A stretch of 64,000 nt of DNA. Origin: an uncultured Blautia sp. (GTDB taxonomy: Bacteria > Bacillota > Clostridia > Lachnospirales > Lachnospiraceae). The translations under genes and the position numbers were made by a program. Below are positions 18,715 to 27,286 of the stretch, one piece after another; the stretch's first letter is position 1, and every line of letters begins with the position of its first letter. The DNA lies in contig CAMNTH010000016.1 in NCBI GenBank assembly GCA_946557785.1, positions 1 to 64,000 on the forward strand. The letters run 5' to 3'. The notes beneath the pieces are model-generated. The model worked only from the letters and a program-made list of their open reading frames with translations. It did no database searches and had not been told where the DNA came from.

Positions 18715-18757
18715 CAAAAAATACAGGGCACTGCATATATCTCTATGCAATGCCCTG
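18715..18757 (-). terminator. Intrinsic terminator after the DUF1002 gene
   Basis: CAGGGCATTGCATA and TATGCAGTGCCCTG pair on the minus strand over 14 bases with one mismatch (18724-18757), followed by TATTTTTTG. It lies about 30 bases after the stop at 18790. Confidence 0.88.
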
Positions 18758-18789
18758 CATTTATAACCAAAAGAAGTGAAAAATCCTGC

Positions 18790-20373
18790 TTATTCCGTCG
18801 GGATTTCCTCGTCATATTCTTCCCCTTCTGCTTCCGGGATTTCCTCGTTATATTCTTCCCCTTCTGCTTCCGGAATCTCCTCGTAATTCTCGTCTGCATC
18901 TTGTTCCATTCCGTCCTCACCTTCGGTATCCACTACTTCTGTATAGGACTTCACGCTTTCTCCGTAAAGGCTTTCGAAAAAGATCATCGTTTCATCAAAA
19001 AGATTCTGTTTCTCTTCTGCTGTCTGAAGGGACAAAATATCCGGCTGTCCGCTGTCATCCACTGTTAATCCGAAAATCTTCATCATAGCATTATTCAGCA
19101 TGTTCAGCTCAGGTGTCATATAAAGATCCGTGTCAGCAGAAACAAATGAAGCGGTACCATCTGCAAGTATTTTAATATAATCTTTCAAAACCCGCTCTGT
19201 TAATTTCGCACCGGTTTCTTCATCCAGAACAACTACTGCCACAGCGCCGTCCATAGATTTTGCAAGCGCTTCTGTATCCCCTTCATATTCCCCTTTACAA
19301 AACTCCTCTGCACGGTCATAAAGCGCCCTCGCATCTTCGCTTAAGCTGTCCGGTGTAATCTCCTGTCCTTCATCTTCCGGGAATTCTTCCTCTCCATCGC
19401 TTCCATCTTCGCCGTTATCCTCTGTATACCATTCCTCTTCATCCGGATCAGCCTGAACATCCTCTCCAAGGGAAGGATCCTCTGTGGAACCTGCGATAAC
19501 ATCTTCACCGAGAACACTCTCATCCAGATCGTCTACAATACTGTCGCCATCACTTCCGTCACTTCCGTCGTCTTCTACAAAATCATCGCCGGAAGACTCA
19601 CCTGTTACATTCTCCTCAACAGTTTCAAGGGTCTTCTTCATTTCCTCATAATCATAATTCTGCTGTGCGATCTGCTCCAGAAGGGAAACGATCTTATCAA
19701 GCTGCTCTGCGCCTACCTGCATATTGTTCTGCTCTGCAATATTTATCACGATATTATAAATCTCATCTGCATCCTGCACATTGCCGGAAAGGATCTGCAT
19801 TTTCGCTTCGTTAATAATATTTGTAGCGTCATCCTGGCCTACATCCTGGGCAAGGTTTCCTGTTACTACCATCTCCTGGGTGGCAAGTTCTTTTTTCGTT
19901 GTATCAAGCTTCTCGCCGCTGGCTGTCTCATAAGCCATCATAATACCTGTCAGCGCACCGGTACCGGATACTTCAAATGGACATGCTGCCACTACTTCAC
20001 AGTTGGTAACACCGGAAGTAGAAAGAGTGGTGGCAATCATATTGCAGGTCACCCAGTTAAGGTTCGCTGTACGGACCTTAATGCCTCCGGACTGCGTTGG
20101 CTTTACATATGCGCAGCTTACGGTTCTGCTTCCAATCTGCTCCAGGGGAACATATGCGCTTAAGTGATCTCTCTCATCCTGGTTCGTAATGGTGATTGTC
20201 TGTACCTGGCTGCTGTCCACCTTAAAATAACGCATCATGGTATTCTTCTGAGCTTCACTTAAGTCAGCTCCTAGGGTAACCACCTTCATAGCATCCGCCA
20301 TAGCAGGAACTGCACTGGATGCCATCAGGCACACACTGCAAATGACCGCACTGAGTATGTTTCTTTTTCTCAT
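18790..20373 (-). CDS. Secreted DUF1002 (YpuA-like) protein with acidic repeat tail
   Basis: A 527-residue exported protein. The ATG at 20373 follows GGAGGAAGGTATT and starts a signal peptide ending near AMADA. The DUF1002/YpuA domain spans about 28-265 (TLGADLSEAQK, ITITNQDERD, VTNCEVVAACPFEVSGTGALTG). A strongly acidic linker (about 275-350, rich in D, E, G and S) leads to a second helical region. The C-terminus has a 12-residue repeat EEIPEAEGEEY(N/D) in nearly identical tandem copies. B. subtilis YpuA is an uncharacterised secreted protein, so function is unknown. The acidic linker and repeats suggest cation binding or a disordered wall spacer, which is inference. Confidence 0.88.
   Translation of the reverse strand: MRKRNILSAVICSVCLMASSAVPAMADAMKVVTLGADLSEAQKNTMMRYFKVDSSQVQTITITNQDERDHLSAYVPLEQIGSRTVSCAYVKPTQSGGIKVRTANLNWVTCNMIATTLSTSGVTNCEVVAACPFEVSGTGALTGIMMAYETASGEKLDTTKKELATQEMVVTGNLAQDVGQDDATNIINEAKMQILSGNVQDADEIYNIVINIAEQNNMQVGAEQLDKIVSLLEQIAQQNYDYEEMKKTLETVEENVTGESSGDDFVEDDGSDGSDGDSIVDDLDESVLGEDVIAGSTEDPSLGEDVQADPDEEEWYTEDNGEDGSDGEEEFPEDEGQEITPDSLSEDARALYDRAEEFCKGEYEGDTEALAKSMDGAVAVVVLDEETGAKLTERVLKDYIKILADGTASFVSADTDLYMTPELNMLNNAMMKIFGLTVDDSGQPDILSLQTAEEKQNLFDETMIFFESLYGESVKSYTEVVDTEGEDGMEQDADENYEEIPEAEGEEYNEEIPEAEGEEYDEEIPTE
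18800..18907 (-). repeat. 36-bp tandem repeat in the DUF1002 gene
   Basis: Two copies of a 36-bp unit (18800-18835, 18836-18871) differ at one position, and a third (18872-18907) is diverged. The unit encodes 12 residues, so copy-number change keeps the frame and would vary the length of the acidic tail. Confidence 0.85.
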
Positions 20374-20506
20374 AATACCTTCCTCCATATATTCCTTTAT
20401 TTTTGTTTTCTTATTTGCTTGACTCATTATAACACACTTTTTCATGAAGTTGTAATCTTGATTTAAAATAAAGATTAAAATAAATCATGTTTACAAAAGA
20501 AAGCTA

Positions 20507-20537
20507 TTGACCTGGAGTAAGCTCTAAGTGTTATACT
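20507..20537 (+). promoter_or_regulatory. MerR-type promoter with 19-bp spacer and dyad
   Basis: TTGACC (20507-20512) and TATACT (20532-20537) are 19 bases apart, two more than normal. The spacer holds the imperfect dyad CCTGGAGTAAGCTCTAAG. A stretched spacer carrying the dyad is the classic target of MerR-family activators, which twist the DNA to align the two boxes. It controls the MerR gene and very likely the aldo/keto reductase 80 bases beyond. Confidence 0.85.
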
Positions 20538-20594
20538 GACATAAACACTTATTCCGCAGTGTCACCCACAAAAAAGCATCCACAAGGAGATCCT

Positions 20595-20969
20595 ATGACT
20601 ATTTCCGAAGCAAGTAAAAAATACAATCTAACCCAGGATACCCTTCGCTATTATGAGCGTATCGGAGCGATTCCCCCGGTCCACCGCACCAAAAGCGGGC
20701 TGCGGGACTATACGCAAGAGGACTGCAGCTGGATAGAGCTTGTCAAATGTATGAGAAGTGCAGGGCTGCCGGTGGAGGCTATTATAGAATATGTGAAGCT
20801 GGCCCGCGAAGGTGATCAGACCATCCCCCAGCGGAAGCTTTTGCTTACCACGCAGCGCAAGCAGCTTCAGAAACAAATGGAAACAATCCAGATGGCCATT
20901 ACCCGTCTGGATTATAAGATCTCACGGTATGAGGAAGCCATGGTAACAGGAGTCCTCACCTGGGACTGA
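20595..20969 (+). CDS. MerR-family transcriptional regulator
   Basis: A 124-residue regulator. The ATG at 20595 follows AAGGAGATCCT; an ATG-like start 36 bases upstream lacks a ribosome site. The N-terminal winged helix-turn-helix has TISEASKKYNLTQDTLRYYE, the canonical MerR recognition segment, then a dimerisation coiled coil (about 75-115). No Cys cluster for metal is present, so the effector is likely an organic electrophile or aldehyde, as in the AdhR/YfmP-like group. The 19-bp-spacer promoter directly upstream indicates autoregulation. Confidence 0.92.
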   Translation: MTISEASKKYNLTQDTLRYYERIGAIPPVHRTKSGLRDYTQEDCSWIELVKCMRSAGLPVEAIIEYVKLAREGDQTIPQRKLLLTTQRKQLQKQMETIQMAITRLDYKISRYEEAMVTGVLTWD

Positions 20970-21049
20970 TCTCTTTACTATGCAGGTTACTTTATGCCTG
21001 TACTTAAGAGCTTTTCTAAAAACTTCAAACATATGAAAGGAGTAGAGAT

Positions 21050-22177
21050 ATGATCTACAAAAATTTTAAAGATTTAAAATTATCCCAGCTTGGTATGGGA
21101 ACCATGCGTCTTCCGGTTATCGGAGAAGGAGACGCCAATATTGACGAATCTGCTGCTGCAGAAATGGTGAAATATGCCATCCGGCACGGAATCAACTATT
21201 TTGACACAGCCTGGGGATATCACAGCGGCAATTCCGAGCCTGCCATGGGCAGAATTTTAAGCAAATACCCAAGAGATAGCTTTTATCTTGCTACAAAGTT
21301 TCCGGGATATGACCTGGCCAATATGGACAAGGTAGAAGAAATTTTTGAAAAGCAGCTTGTAAGATGCGGCGTGGAATACTTCGATTTTTATCTTTTCCAC
21401 AATGTCTGCGAAATGAACATTGACGCATACCTTGACGAAAAATACGGAATCTTTGAGTATCTTATGAAACAGAAAGAAAACGGCAGGATCCGTCATCTTG
21501 GTTTTTCTGCACATGCAAACTGCGATAATATGAAACGCTTCCTTGAGAAGTACGGCGCACATATGGAATTCTGCCAGCTTCAGATCAATTACATAGACTG
21601 GACCTTCCAGAATGCAAAAGAAAAAGTAGAGCTTTTAAAAGAATACAATATCCCTGTATGGGTTATGGAGCCTCTGCGCGGCGGCAAGCTTGCTTCTCTT
21701 TCTGAAAAGGACACAGAAATCCTGAAGACTCTTCGTCCGGAGGAAGGGATACCTGCATGGGCATTCCGCTTCCTGCAGACCATACCGGAAGTTACCATGA
21801 TTCTTTCCGGTATGTCTGATTTTGCACAGGTAAAGGATAATATCCATACCTTCGAAACAGAGGCACCTTTAAATGCTGAAGAAATGAAGTCGATTCTGGA
21901 CATTGCACACAGAATGGTCAATGGCGTTCCCTGTACCGCCTGCCGCTACTGTACAGACCACTGTCCTCAGGGACTGGATATTCCTTCGCTCATAAAATTA
22001 TATAATGAGCATACCTTCACGGGAGGCGGCTTTATTGCCCCCATGGCCCTTCAGGCTATTCCGGAAGAAAAGCGCCCCAATGCCTGTCTTTCCTGCCAGA
22101 GCTGTGAAGCAGTTTGCCCGCAGCAGATCAAGATTTCCAAGGTTATGGCTGACTTCGTTTCCAAACTTCAGGCATAA
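21050..22177 (+). CDS. Aldo/keto reductase with C-terminal 2x[4Fe-4S] ferredoxin domain
   Basis: A 375-residue oxidoreductase. Residues about 1-280 are the aldo/keto reductase barrel (LGMGTMRLP, FDTAWGYHSGNSE, ATKFPG, LGFSAHA), with the Tyr in AWGYHSG as catalytic residue. Two Cys clusters follow, CTACRYCTDHCP near 298 and CLSCQSCEAVCP near 345, each fit for a [4Fe-4S] cluster. This type is common in anaerobes and probably couples carbonyl reduction to ferredoxin as well as NAD(P)H. Its link to the MerR gene suggests induction by a reactive carbonyl or similar compound. Confidence 0.93.
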   Translation: MIYKNFKDLKLSQLGMGTMRLPVIGEGDANIDESAAAEMVKYAIRHGINYFDTAWGYHSGNSEPAMGRILSKYPRDSFYLATKFPGYDLANMDKVEEIFEKQLVRCGVEYFDFYLFHNVCEMNIDAYLDEKYGIFEYLMKQKENGRIRHLGFSAHANCDNMKRFLEKYGAHMEFCQLQINYIDWTFQNAKEKVELLKEYNIPVWVMEPLRGGKLASLSEKDTEILKTLRPEEGIPAWAFRFLQTIPEVTMILSGMSDFAQVKDNIHTFETEAPLNAEEMKSILDIAHRMVNGVPCTACRYCTDHCPQGLDIPSLIKLYNEHTFTGGGFIAPMALQAIPEEKRPNACLSCQSCEAVCPQQIKISKVMADFVSKLQA

Positions 22178-22186
22178 CAAAAAAGT

Positions 22187-22217
22187 CCTCCGGAGCAGTT
22201 TACTCCTGCCCCGGAGG
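22187..22217 (+). terminator. Intrinsic terminator after the aldo/keto reductase gene
   Basis: CCTCCGG and CCGGAGG with an inner GGAGCAG/CTCCTG pairing form a strong hairpin ten bases after the TAA, followed by TTCTTTAT. The opposite strand has AAAAAA beside it, so it may also stop the converging ABC exporter operon. Confidence 0.8.
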
Positions 22218-22278
22218 TTCTTTATATCATATCCCTTTTTTCACCCATTTGTCTTTCCCATTATGGAAACACCATCCC

Positions 22279-24060
22279 TTATCCATGCACTTCTGAAAAC
22301 TGCGCCATATACAATTGATAATATGCACCCTTTCGTTCCATCAATTCCCTATGGTTTCCCATTTCTTCAATTTTGCAGTTATCAATCACAAAAATACGGT
22401 CTGCGCTTCGGATAGTAGACAGGCGGTGCGCCACCACAAAGGAGGTCCGACCCTGAAGGAGAGCTTCAATACCTGCCTGTACCAAAAGCTCCGTTCTGGT
22501 ATCAATACTGGAGGTGGCTTCATCCAAAATCAGGATAGACGGCCTGGAGACAAGGGTTCTGGCAAATGCCAAAAGCTGTTTCTGCCCCACGGACAACCCG
22601 GCGCCCCTCTCCTTCAATACTGTATCATATCCATTTTCCATTTCCAAAATAAACTCATGGGCGTGTACAGCCTTTGCAGCTGCAATAATCTCTTCGTCCG
22701 ATGCATCCAGCTTTCCGTAACGGATATTTTCTTTTACCGTTCCGGAAAACAGGAAATTTTCCTGGGTCATGATTCCAAGCTGGCTCCTAAGGCTTTCTAA
22801 TGTAATTTCCCGTACATCCCTGCCGTCCACCAGCACATTTCCGCCCTTTACTTCAAAAAACCTGGCAATCAGGTTAATGATTGTCGTTTTTCCAGCGCCG
22901 GTAGGTCCTACAAGGGCAATCCGCTCTCCTGGTTTTACCTGAAAACTAATATCCTTTAAAACAGGAATCCCATCCTCATAAGAAAAATCCACATGAGAAA
23001 ACGTCACTGCCCCTGCTATTCCCGGAAGTTCAGCCGAGCATTCCTGATTGACAATATCCGCAGGGGTATCAATAATTTCAAAAATACGCTCCGCGCCTGC
23101 AAGATTCGTAATAAGCTGATTATAAAAATTACTAAGATTCAGCACAGGATGCCAAAACATGGAAATATAGGATCCAAAGGCAATGAGGATTCCAATACTG
23201 GAATTCCCGTCCAGAATCCTGTTTACTCCCACAAAATACAAAAGCAAGGTGCTAAGTCCCCAGCAAAAATCCACAATAGGACCAAAAGCATCTGCCAGGC
23301 GGCAGGCATTTACAAAAGCTTCTCCATGCTCCTTTAAAAGCTGCCGAAAGGTTTTCTGTGTCTGTTCCTGTGCGCAAAAGCTCTGTACTACCCGCATACC
23401 GGACAGGTCTTCATGTACAAAAGCATTCATATTCGATCCCTTTTTCCGATAGATCTGCCACCGTATATGTGCCCTGCTCTGAACAGTCCACACTCCTGCA
23501 ATCATCAAAGGTATACTGGACAGTGCCGCCAGCGCCAGCCTCCAATCCTTAAAAATCATGATTCCCACCACAGCACAGATGGTAAGGAACTCCGGGATCA
23601 GGGTAGTAACACAGTTGGTAAGCACATCCTTTAAGGAATTTACATCCCCGATAACCCTTGCCAGGATTTTTCCTGTAGGCCTGCTGTTAAAAAAAGAGAA
23701 ACCCAATGTCTGAATATGCGTATACAGCTCCTGACGAATGACCAGAAGTACTTGGTTGGATATTTTCGCCATAAGATACATGCGCATCTTAATAAGCAGG
23801 ATGAGAAGAAGATTCAGGCTTACTGCAAAAACGCCAAGCCTTACAAGTCCATCTGCATCCTTATTTGTAATATAAATATCAATGGCTCGCTGAATCAGCA
23901 GGGGATTTACAAGAATGATTCCAATGCTGATGCCCATCATTACAAGGACAGCAGCAATCTGTTTCTTATACCCAAGCAAATAGCGAAGAAGCCGGAATAG
24001 GGTAACTCTCTGAGCCACCTGGGTTAACTGCTCGTCCTGTCTTACTGCATTTACTGACAT
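22279..24060 (-). CDS. Heterodimeric ABC exporter, subunit with the intact catalytic site (BmrD/TM288-like)
   Basis: A 593-residue half-transporter: membrane domain with six helices (about 35-325), then the nucleotide-binding domain. Walker A is GPTGAGKTT, signature LSVGQ, Walker B ILILDEATSS with the catalytic Glu present, and the switch is VVAHRLS. The altered signature LSVGQ is expected in the partner that contributes to the degenerate site of a heterodimer. Its start overlaps the previous gene by ten bases. BmrCD/LmrCD/TM287-288-type pumps export drugs and other amphipathic compounds; here it follows an ABC-F and a MATE gene. Confidence 0.93.
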   Translation of the reverse strand: MSVNAVRQDEQLTQVAQRVTLFRLLRYLLGYKKQIAAVLVMMGISIGIILVNPLLIQRAIDIYITNKDADGLVRLGVFAVSLNLLLILLIKMRMYLMAKISNQVLLVIRQELYTHIQTLGFSFFNSRPTGKILARVIGDVNSLKDVLTNCVTTLIPEFLTICAVVGIMIFKDWRLALAALSSIPLMIAGVWTVQSRAHIRWQIYRKKGSNMNAFVHEDLSGMRVVQSFCAQEQTQKTFRQLLKEHGEAFVNACRLADAFGPIVDFCWGLSTLLLYFVGVNRILDGNSSIGILIAFGSYISMFWHPVLNLSNFYNQLITNLAGAERIFEIIDTPADIVNQECSAELPGIAGAVTFSHVDFSYEDGIPVLKDISFQVKPGERIALVGPTGAGKTTIINLIARFFEVKGGNVLVDGRDVREITLESLRSQLGIMTQENFLFSGTVKENIRYGKLDASDEEIIAAAKAVHAHEFILEMENGYDTVLKERGAGLSVGQKQLLAFARTLVSRPSILILDEATSSIDTRTELLVQAGIEALLQGRTSFVVAHRLSTIRSADRIFVIDNCKIEEMGNHRELMERKGAYYQLYMAQFSEVHG

Positions 24061-25790
24061 TCCCCTTCCCCCCTTTCTTCTGCTCCATACTGTAACAAAT
24101 ATGTTTCATAATAATAGCCCTTTTTCTCCATCAATTGCCTGTGGGTTCCCCGTTCTTTTATGCGGCCCTCTTCCAGTACAATAATCTCATCTGCGCGGCA
24201 TACTGCAGAAATCCTATGGGCAATAATAAGCCTGGACTGACTCTTTTTTCCATCAAGAAGTCTCTGGATATCCCGCTCTGTTTCCATATCAAGGGCTGAA
24301 GTAGAATCATCCAGAATCAGAAGCGGTGCATTTCTTACAAAAGCCCTTGCCATACTGATTCTCTGTTTTTGACCGCCGGACAGTCCCACACCCCTCTCTC
24401 CGATGAGGGTATCAAGTCCGTCTTTAAGCTCCCCCACAAATTCCTCTGCACAGGAATCCCTAAGCGCCATCCAGATTTGCTCATCTTCGGGCTGTTCTTT
24501 GCATCCCATGCTCACATTAGCCCTCACCGTATCGGAAAATAAAAACACATCCTGCAAAACTGGGGCTGCAAATCTGCGCAGCTCTTCCAGGGAAAGCTTC
24601 CTGATATCAACCCCCCCGATTCGGATCTCACCCTTCGTCACATCAAAAAGACGCATCAAAAGCTGTACAATGGATGTTTTTCCTGAGCCTGTTGCTCCCA
24701 TGATTCCAAGGGTTTTCCCAGGCTCCAGTACAAAAGAAACATCTTTGAGGATTTCCTTATCCTCAGCCTTCCAGGTTACATGGTCAAACTCCAGGGAAGC
24801 ACTCTCAGGAGTTACAAGAGAGACCGTCTCATCAGCTTCCTGAATGGCAGACTGCTGTGCAAAAATTTTCTGGATCTTTCTATTGGAAGCCACACCAGAG
24901 GCAAGGTCATTTAAAAGCCATCCAAGCATTTCCATAGGCCAGACGATGTTCGTACAGTATTCTGAAAATGCGCCAAGAGTTCCAAGGGTAATCTTTCCGT
25001 CAATTACAAGAAAACCTCCGCAGATCACCGCAATAATGGGAAGCAGCCTGCTCACAAGCTGGAACAGGGGCTGATAGCGCATCAGCACTTTGGACTGCTT
25101 CATATTCAGTTCATAATATCTTTGATTATGTGACAGAAACTTTTTAATTTCAAAAGGTTCTCTTGCAAAGGCTTTTACTGTATGTACCCCGGAAATGTTC
25201 TCCTGGGCTACGGTATTGAGCACCGCAGTCTCTTCGCTGATTTCTTCATAGACCTTTCCAAGCTTTTTTTCCAGAATAATGGCCGTAACTGCCACCAAGG
25301 GCATGGCAATCACTGGAATGATGAATAGTTCCCGGTTCAGGCGGAACATACATACAAGAATAATTGCCGTATGAATACTTACCTCCAAGACAAGCATTCC
25401 TACAAATCCTGTAGCATTCCATATCCTGTCAACGTCATCCTTTACCCTTGACATCAGCTCCCCTGTATTGGTCCGGTCAAAATAATCCACAGAAAGACCC
25501 TGAATATGCGTAAACAGAGTTTCTCGGATTCCGTTACCAATCCGTGAAGCTGTTTTGTCAAAAATAAATTCTTTCCAATATCCAAACACTGCCCTTCCCG
25601 CACCGATGATGAAGATCATCAGCAATAGGCCGGGCAGAAGCCCTGCTTTTCCTTTTCCCAGTACATCGTCAATAAGACGCGCCGTTACCTGGGGAGATAC
25701 CATATCCAGCCCTACCTGGATTACCATACATACCAGGGCAGCTGCATACATATACCAGTATTTCCGTATATATGCGGAAACCTTTGTCAT
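24051..25790 (-). CDS. Heterodimeric ABC exporter, subunit with degenerate Walker B (BmrC/TM287-like)
   Basis: A 579-residue half-transporter, partner of the overlapping downstream gene. Walker A GATGSGKTS, signature LSGGQ (canonical) and switch IIAHRIS are present, but Walker B reads LLILDDSTSALD: the catalytic Glu is replaced by Asp. This is the known mark of the non-hydrolysing site in heterodimeric exporters and fits the LSVGQ of the partner. The ATG follows CTGGAGGAAATGACAAA. The gene starts 36 bases after the MATE gene with no terminator between. Confidence 0.93.
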   Translation of the reverse strand: MTKVSAYIRKYWYMYAAALVCMVIQVGLDMVSPQVTARLIDDVLGKGKAGLLPGLLLMIFIIGAGRAVFGYWKEFIFDKTASRIGNGIRETLFTHIQGLSVDYFDRTNTGELMSRVKDDVDRIWNATGFVGMLVLEVSIHTAIILVCMFRLNRELFIIPVIAMPLVAVTAIILEKKLGKVYEEISEETAVLNTVAQENISGVHTVKAFAREPFEIKKFLSHNQRYYELNMKQSKVLMRYQPLFQLVSRLLPIIAVICGGFLVIDGKITLGTLGAFSEYCTNIVWPMEMLGWLLNDLASGVASNRKIQKIFAQQSAIQEADETVSLVTPESASLEFDHVTWKAEDKEILKDVSFVLEPGKTLGIMGATGSGKTSIVQLLMRLFDVTKGEIRIGGVDIRKLSLEELRRFAAPVLQDVFLFSDTVRANVSMGCKEQPEDEQIWMALRDSCAEEFVGELKDGLDTLIGERGVGLSGGQKQRISMARAFVRNAPLLILDDSTSALDMETERDIQRLLDGKKSQSRLIIAHRISAVCRADEIIVLEEGRIKERGTHRQLMEKKGYYYETYLLQYGAEERGEGECQ

Positions 25791-25826
25791 TTTGTCATTT
25801 CCTCCAGTCTGTAATAATTTATATCT

Positions 25827-27251
25827 TTATGTATTCTGCAAGGCAAACGCCCGCTTCCTGACTCTGAAATATGTAATGATCATAATACTTCCCGTTAATA
25901 TCCAGGTTGCCGGATAAACATTCATCAGGATTTCAAAAGTTCCGATTCGTTCAAAAACAGCATAAATCCAAAAAAGACGAAATCCGCAGGTTCCAAGCAA
26001 AGTGATGATGGTAGGCACAATGGCGTATCCCATTCCCCGCAGGACTGCGCCGCTGATCTCATATGAATTGATCATCCAGCAAAATACAAGTATATGAGTC
26101 ATACGCTTCAGTCCATATTCTATAACCGGCTCCTGCACTGTATAAAAGCGGATAAAAAAATCTCTTCCTATTACAAATGAACCGCACATGATTCCACTGA
26201 GCAATACGCTGCAGCCCATGCAAAGCCAAAATATTCTTTTGCATCGCTCCGGCTTCTTTGCCCCAAAGTTCTGGCTGGTAAAGGTAACTGCAGCCTGTCC
26301 GAAGCCATTCACCATATAATATGTAAAATTCTCAAAATTCATTGCTGCGGAAGAGCCTGCCACTGCATTGGAGCCAAAGCTATTGATTCCCGCCTGAATG
26401 CACACATTTGACAAAGAAAATACCATTCCCTGAATTCCTGCAGGTGCTCCGATCCGAATAATCTGCAGCAAATATTCTTTTCTTACTGCAAGCTTAGATG
26501 GGTACAGCCGGATAGGCTCCCCTTCCCTGCAAAGCATATGGCAGATCATTCCTGCACTTACTCCATTGGCCACTAATGTAGCTATGCCTACTCCGGCCAC
26601 GCTCATTTTAAATACGATCACCAGAAGAAGGTTCAAAAGAACATTGATCACGCCTGACACAATAAGGCAATACATAGGCCTTCTGGTGTCACCCTTGCTG
26701 CGAAGGATCGCTGCGCCAAAATTGTAAAACATAATAAATGGCATCCCAAGGAAATAAATTCTCAGGTAAAGCACTGCCAGATCAATTACATCCTCCGGCG
26801 TATCCATAAGCTTAAGCATCGGCTTTGCCGCAAAACTTCCCAAAAACACAAGGAACACGCCGCTTAACAGTGCAACCACGATTACCGTATGTACAGCCTC
26901 CTGAACTTTTTGTGCTTTTTGCTGCCCGATATAGTTTGCGATCACCACATTTGCTCCCACAGACAAACCTACAAACAGATTTATGAGAAGATTGATCACA
27001 GGCCCGTTGCTGCCCACCGCTGCCAGTGCCTGGCTTCCGGCAAAACGTCCTACTACCGCAATATCCGCCGAGTTAAATAGCTGCTGCAAAATACTGCTTG
27101 CCGCCAGAGGCAGAGCAAAAGTCAGTATCTTATTCAATAATGGTCCGTTCAGCATATCCAGTTGATTGGAATGCCGCCCATGTGAATTCTTTCCTTTGTA
27201 TCCCATTTTTTGTACCGTTCTTTCAGATATCCTTTCTCTTTTCCTGCCCAT
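25827..27251 (-). CDS. MATE-family multidrug efflux transporter
   Basis: A membrane protein of up to 474 residues with twelve predicted helices in two homologous halves. MATE landmarks are LPLAASSILQQLFNSADIAVVGRF near the start, ANYIGQQ, and RSKGDTRRPMYCL before the second half. It exports cationic drugs or metabolites using a sodium or proton gradient. The exact start is uncertain: ATGs at 27251 and 27206 both have weak ribosome sites. It lies 35 bases after the ABC-F stop and 36 before the ABC exporter, so all four genes probably share the attenuated promoter upstream. Confidence 0.9.
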   Translation of the reverse strand: MGRKRERISERTVQKMGYKGKNSHGRHSNQLDMLNGPLLNKILTFALPLAASSILQQLFNSADIAVVGRFAGSQALAAVGSNGPVINLLINLFVGLSVGANVVIANYIGQQKAQKVQEAVHTVIVVALLSGVFLVFLGSFAAKPMLKLMDTPEDVIDLAVLYLRIYFLGMPFIMFYNFGAAILRSKGDTRRPMYCLIVSGVINVLLNLLLVIVFKMSVAGVGIATLVANGVSAGMICHMLCREGEPIRLYPSKLAVRKEYLLQIIRIGAPAGIQGMVFSLSNVCIQAGINSFGSNAVAGSSAAMNFENFTYYMVNGFGQAAVTFTSQNFGAKKPERCKRIFWLCMGCSVLLSGIMCGSFVIGRDFFIRFYTVQEPVIEYGLKRMTHILVFCWMINSYEISGAVLRGMGYAIVPTIITLLGTCGFRLFWIYAVFERIGTFEILMNVYPATWILTGSIMIITYFRVRKRAFALQNT

Positions 27252-27286
27252 TTATTTTACAACTTTCTTATCCACCAGGGAAGCCC

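Noticed and set aside
22279-25790. Degenerate Walker B taken as a disabling mutation
   Set aside because: Asp in place of Glu in one half and LSVGQ in the other are the normal marks of a heterodimeric exporter with one hydrolysing site.
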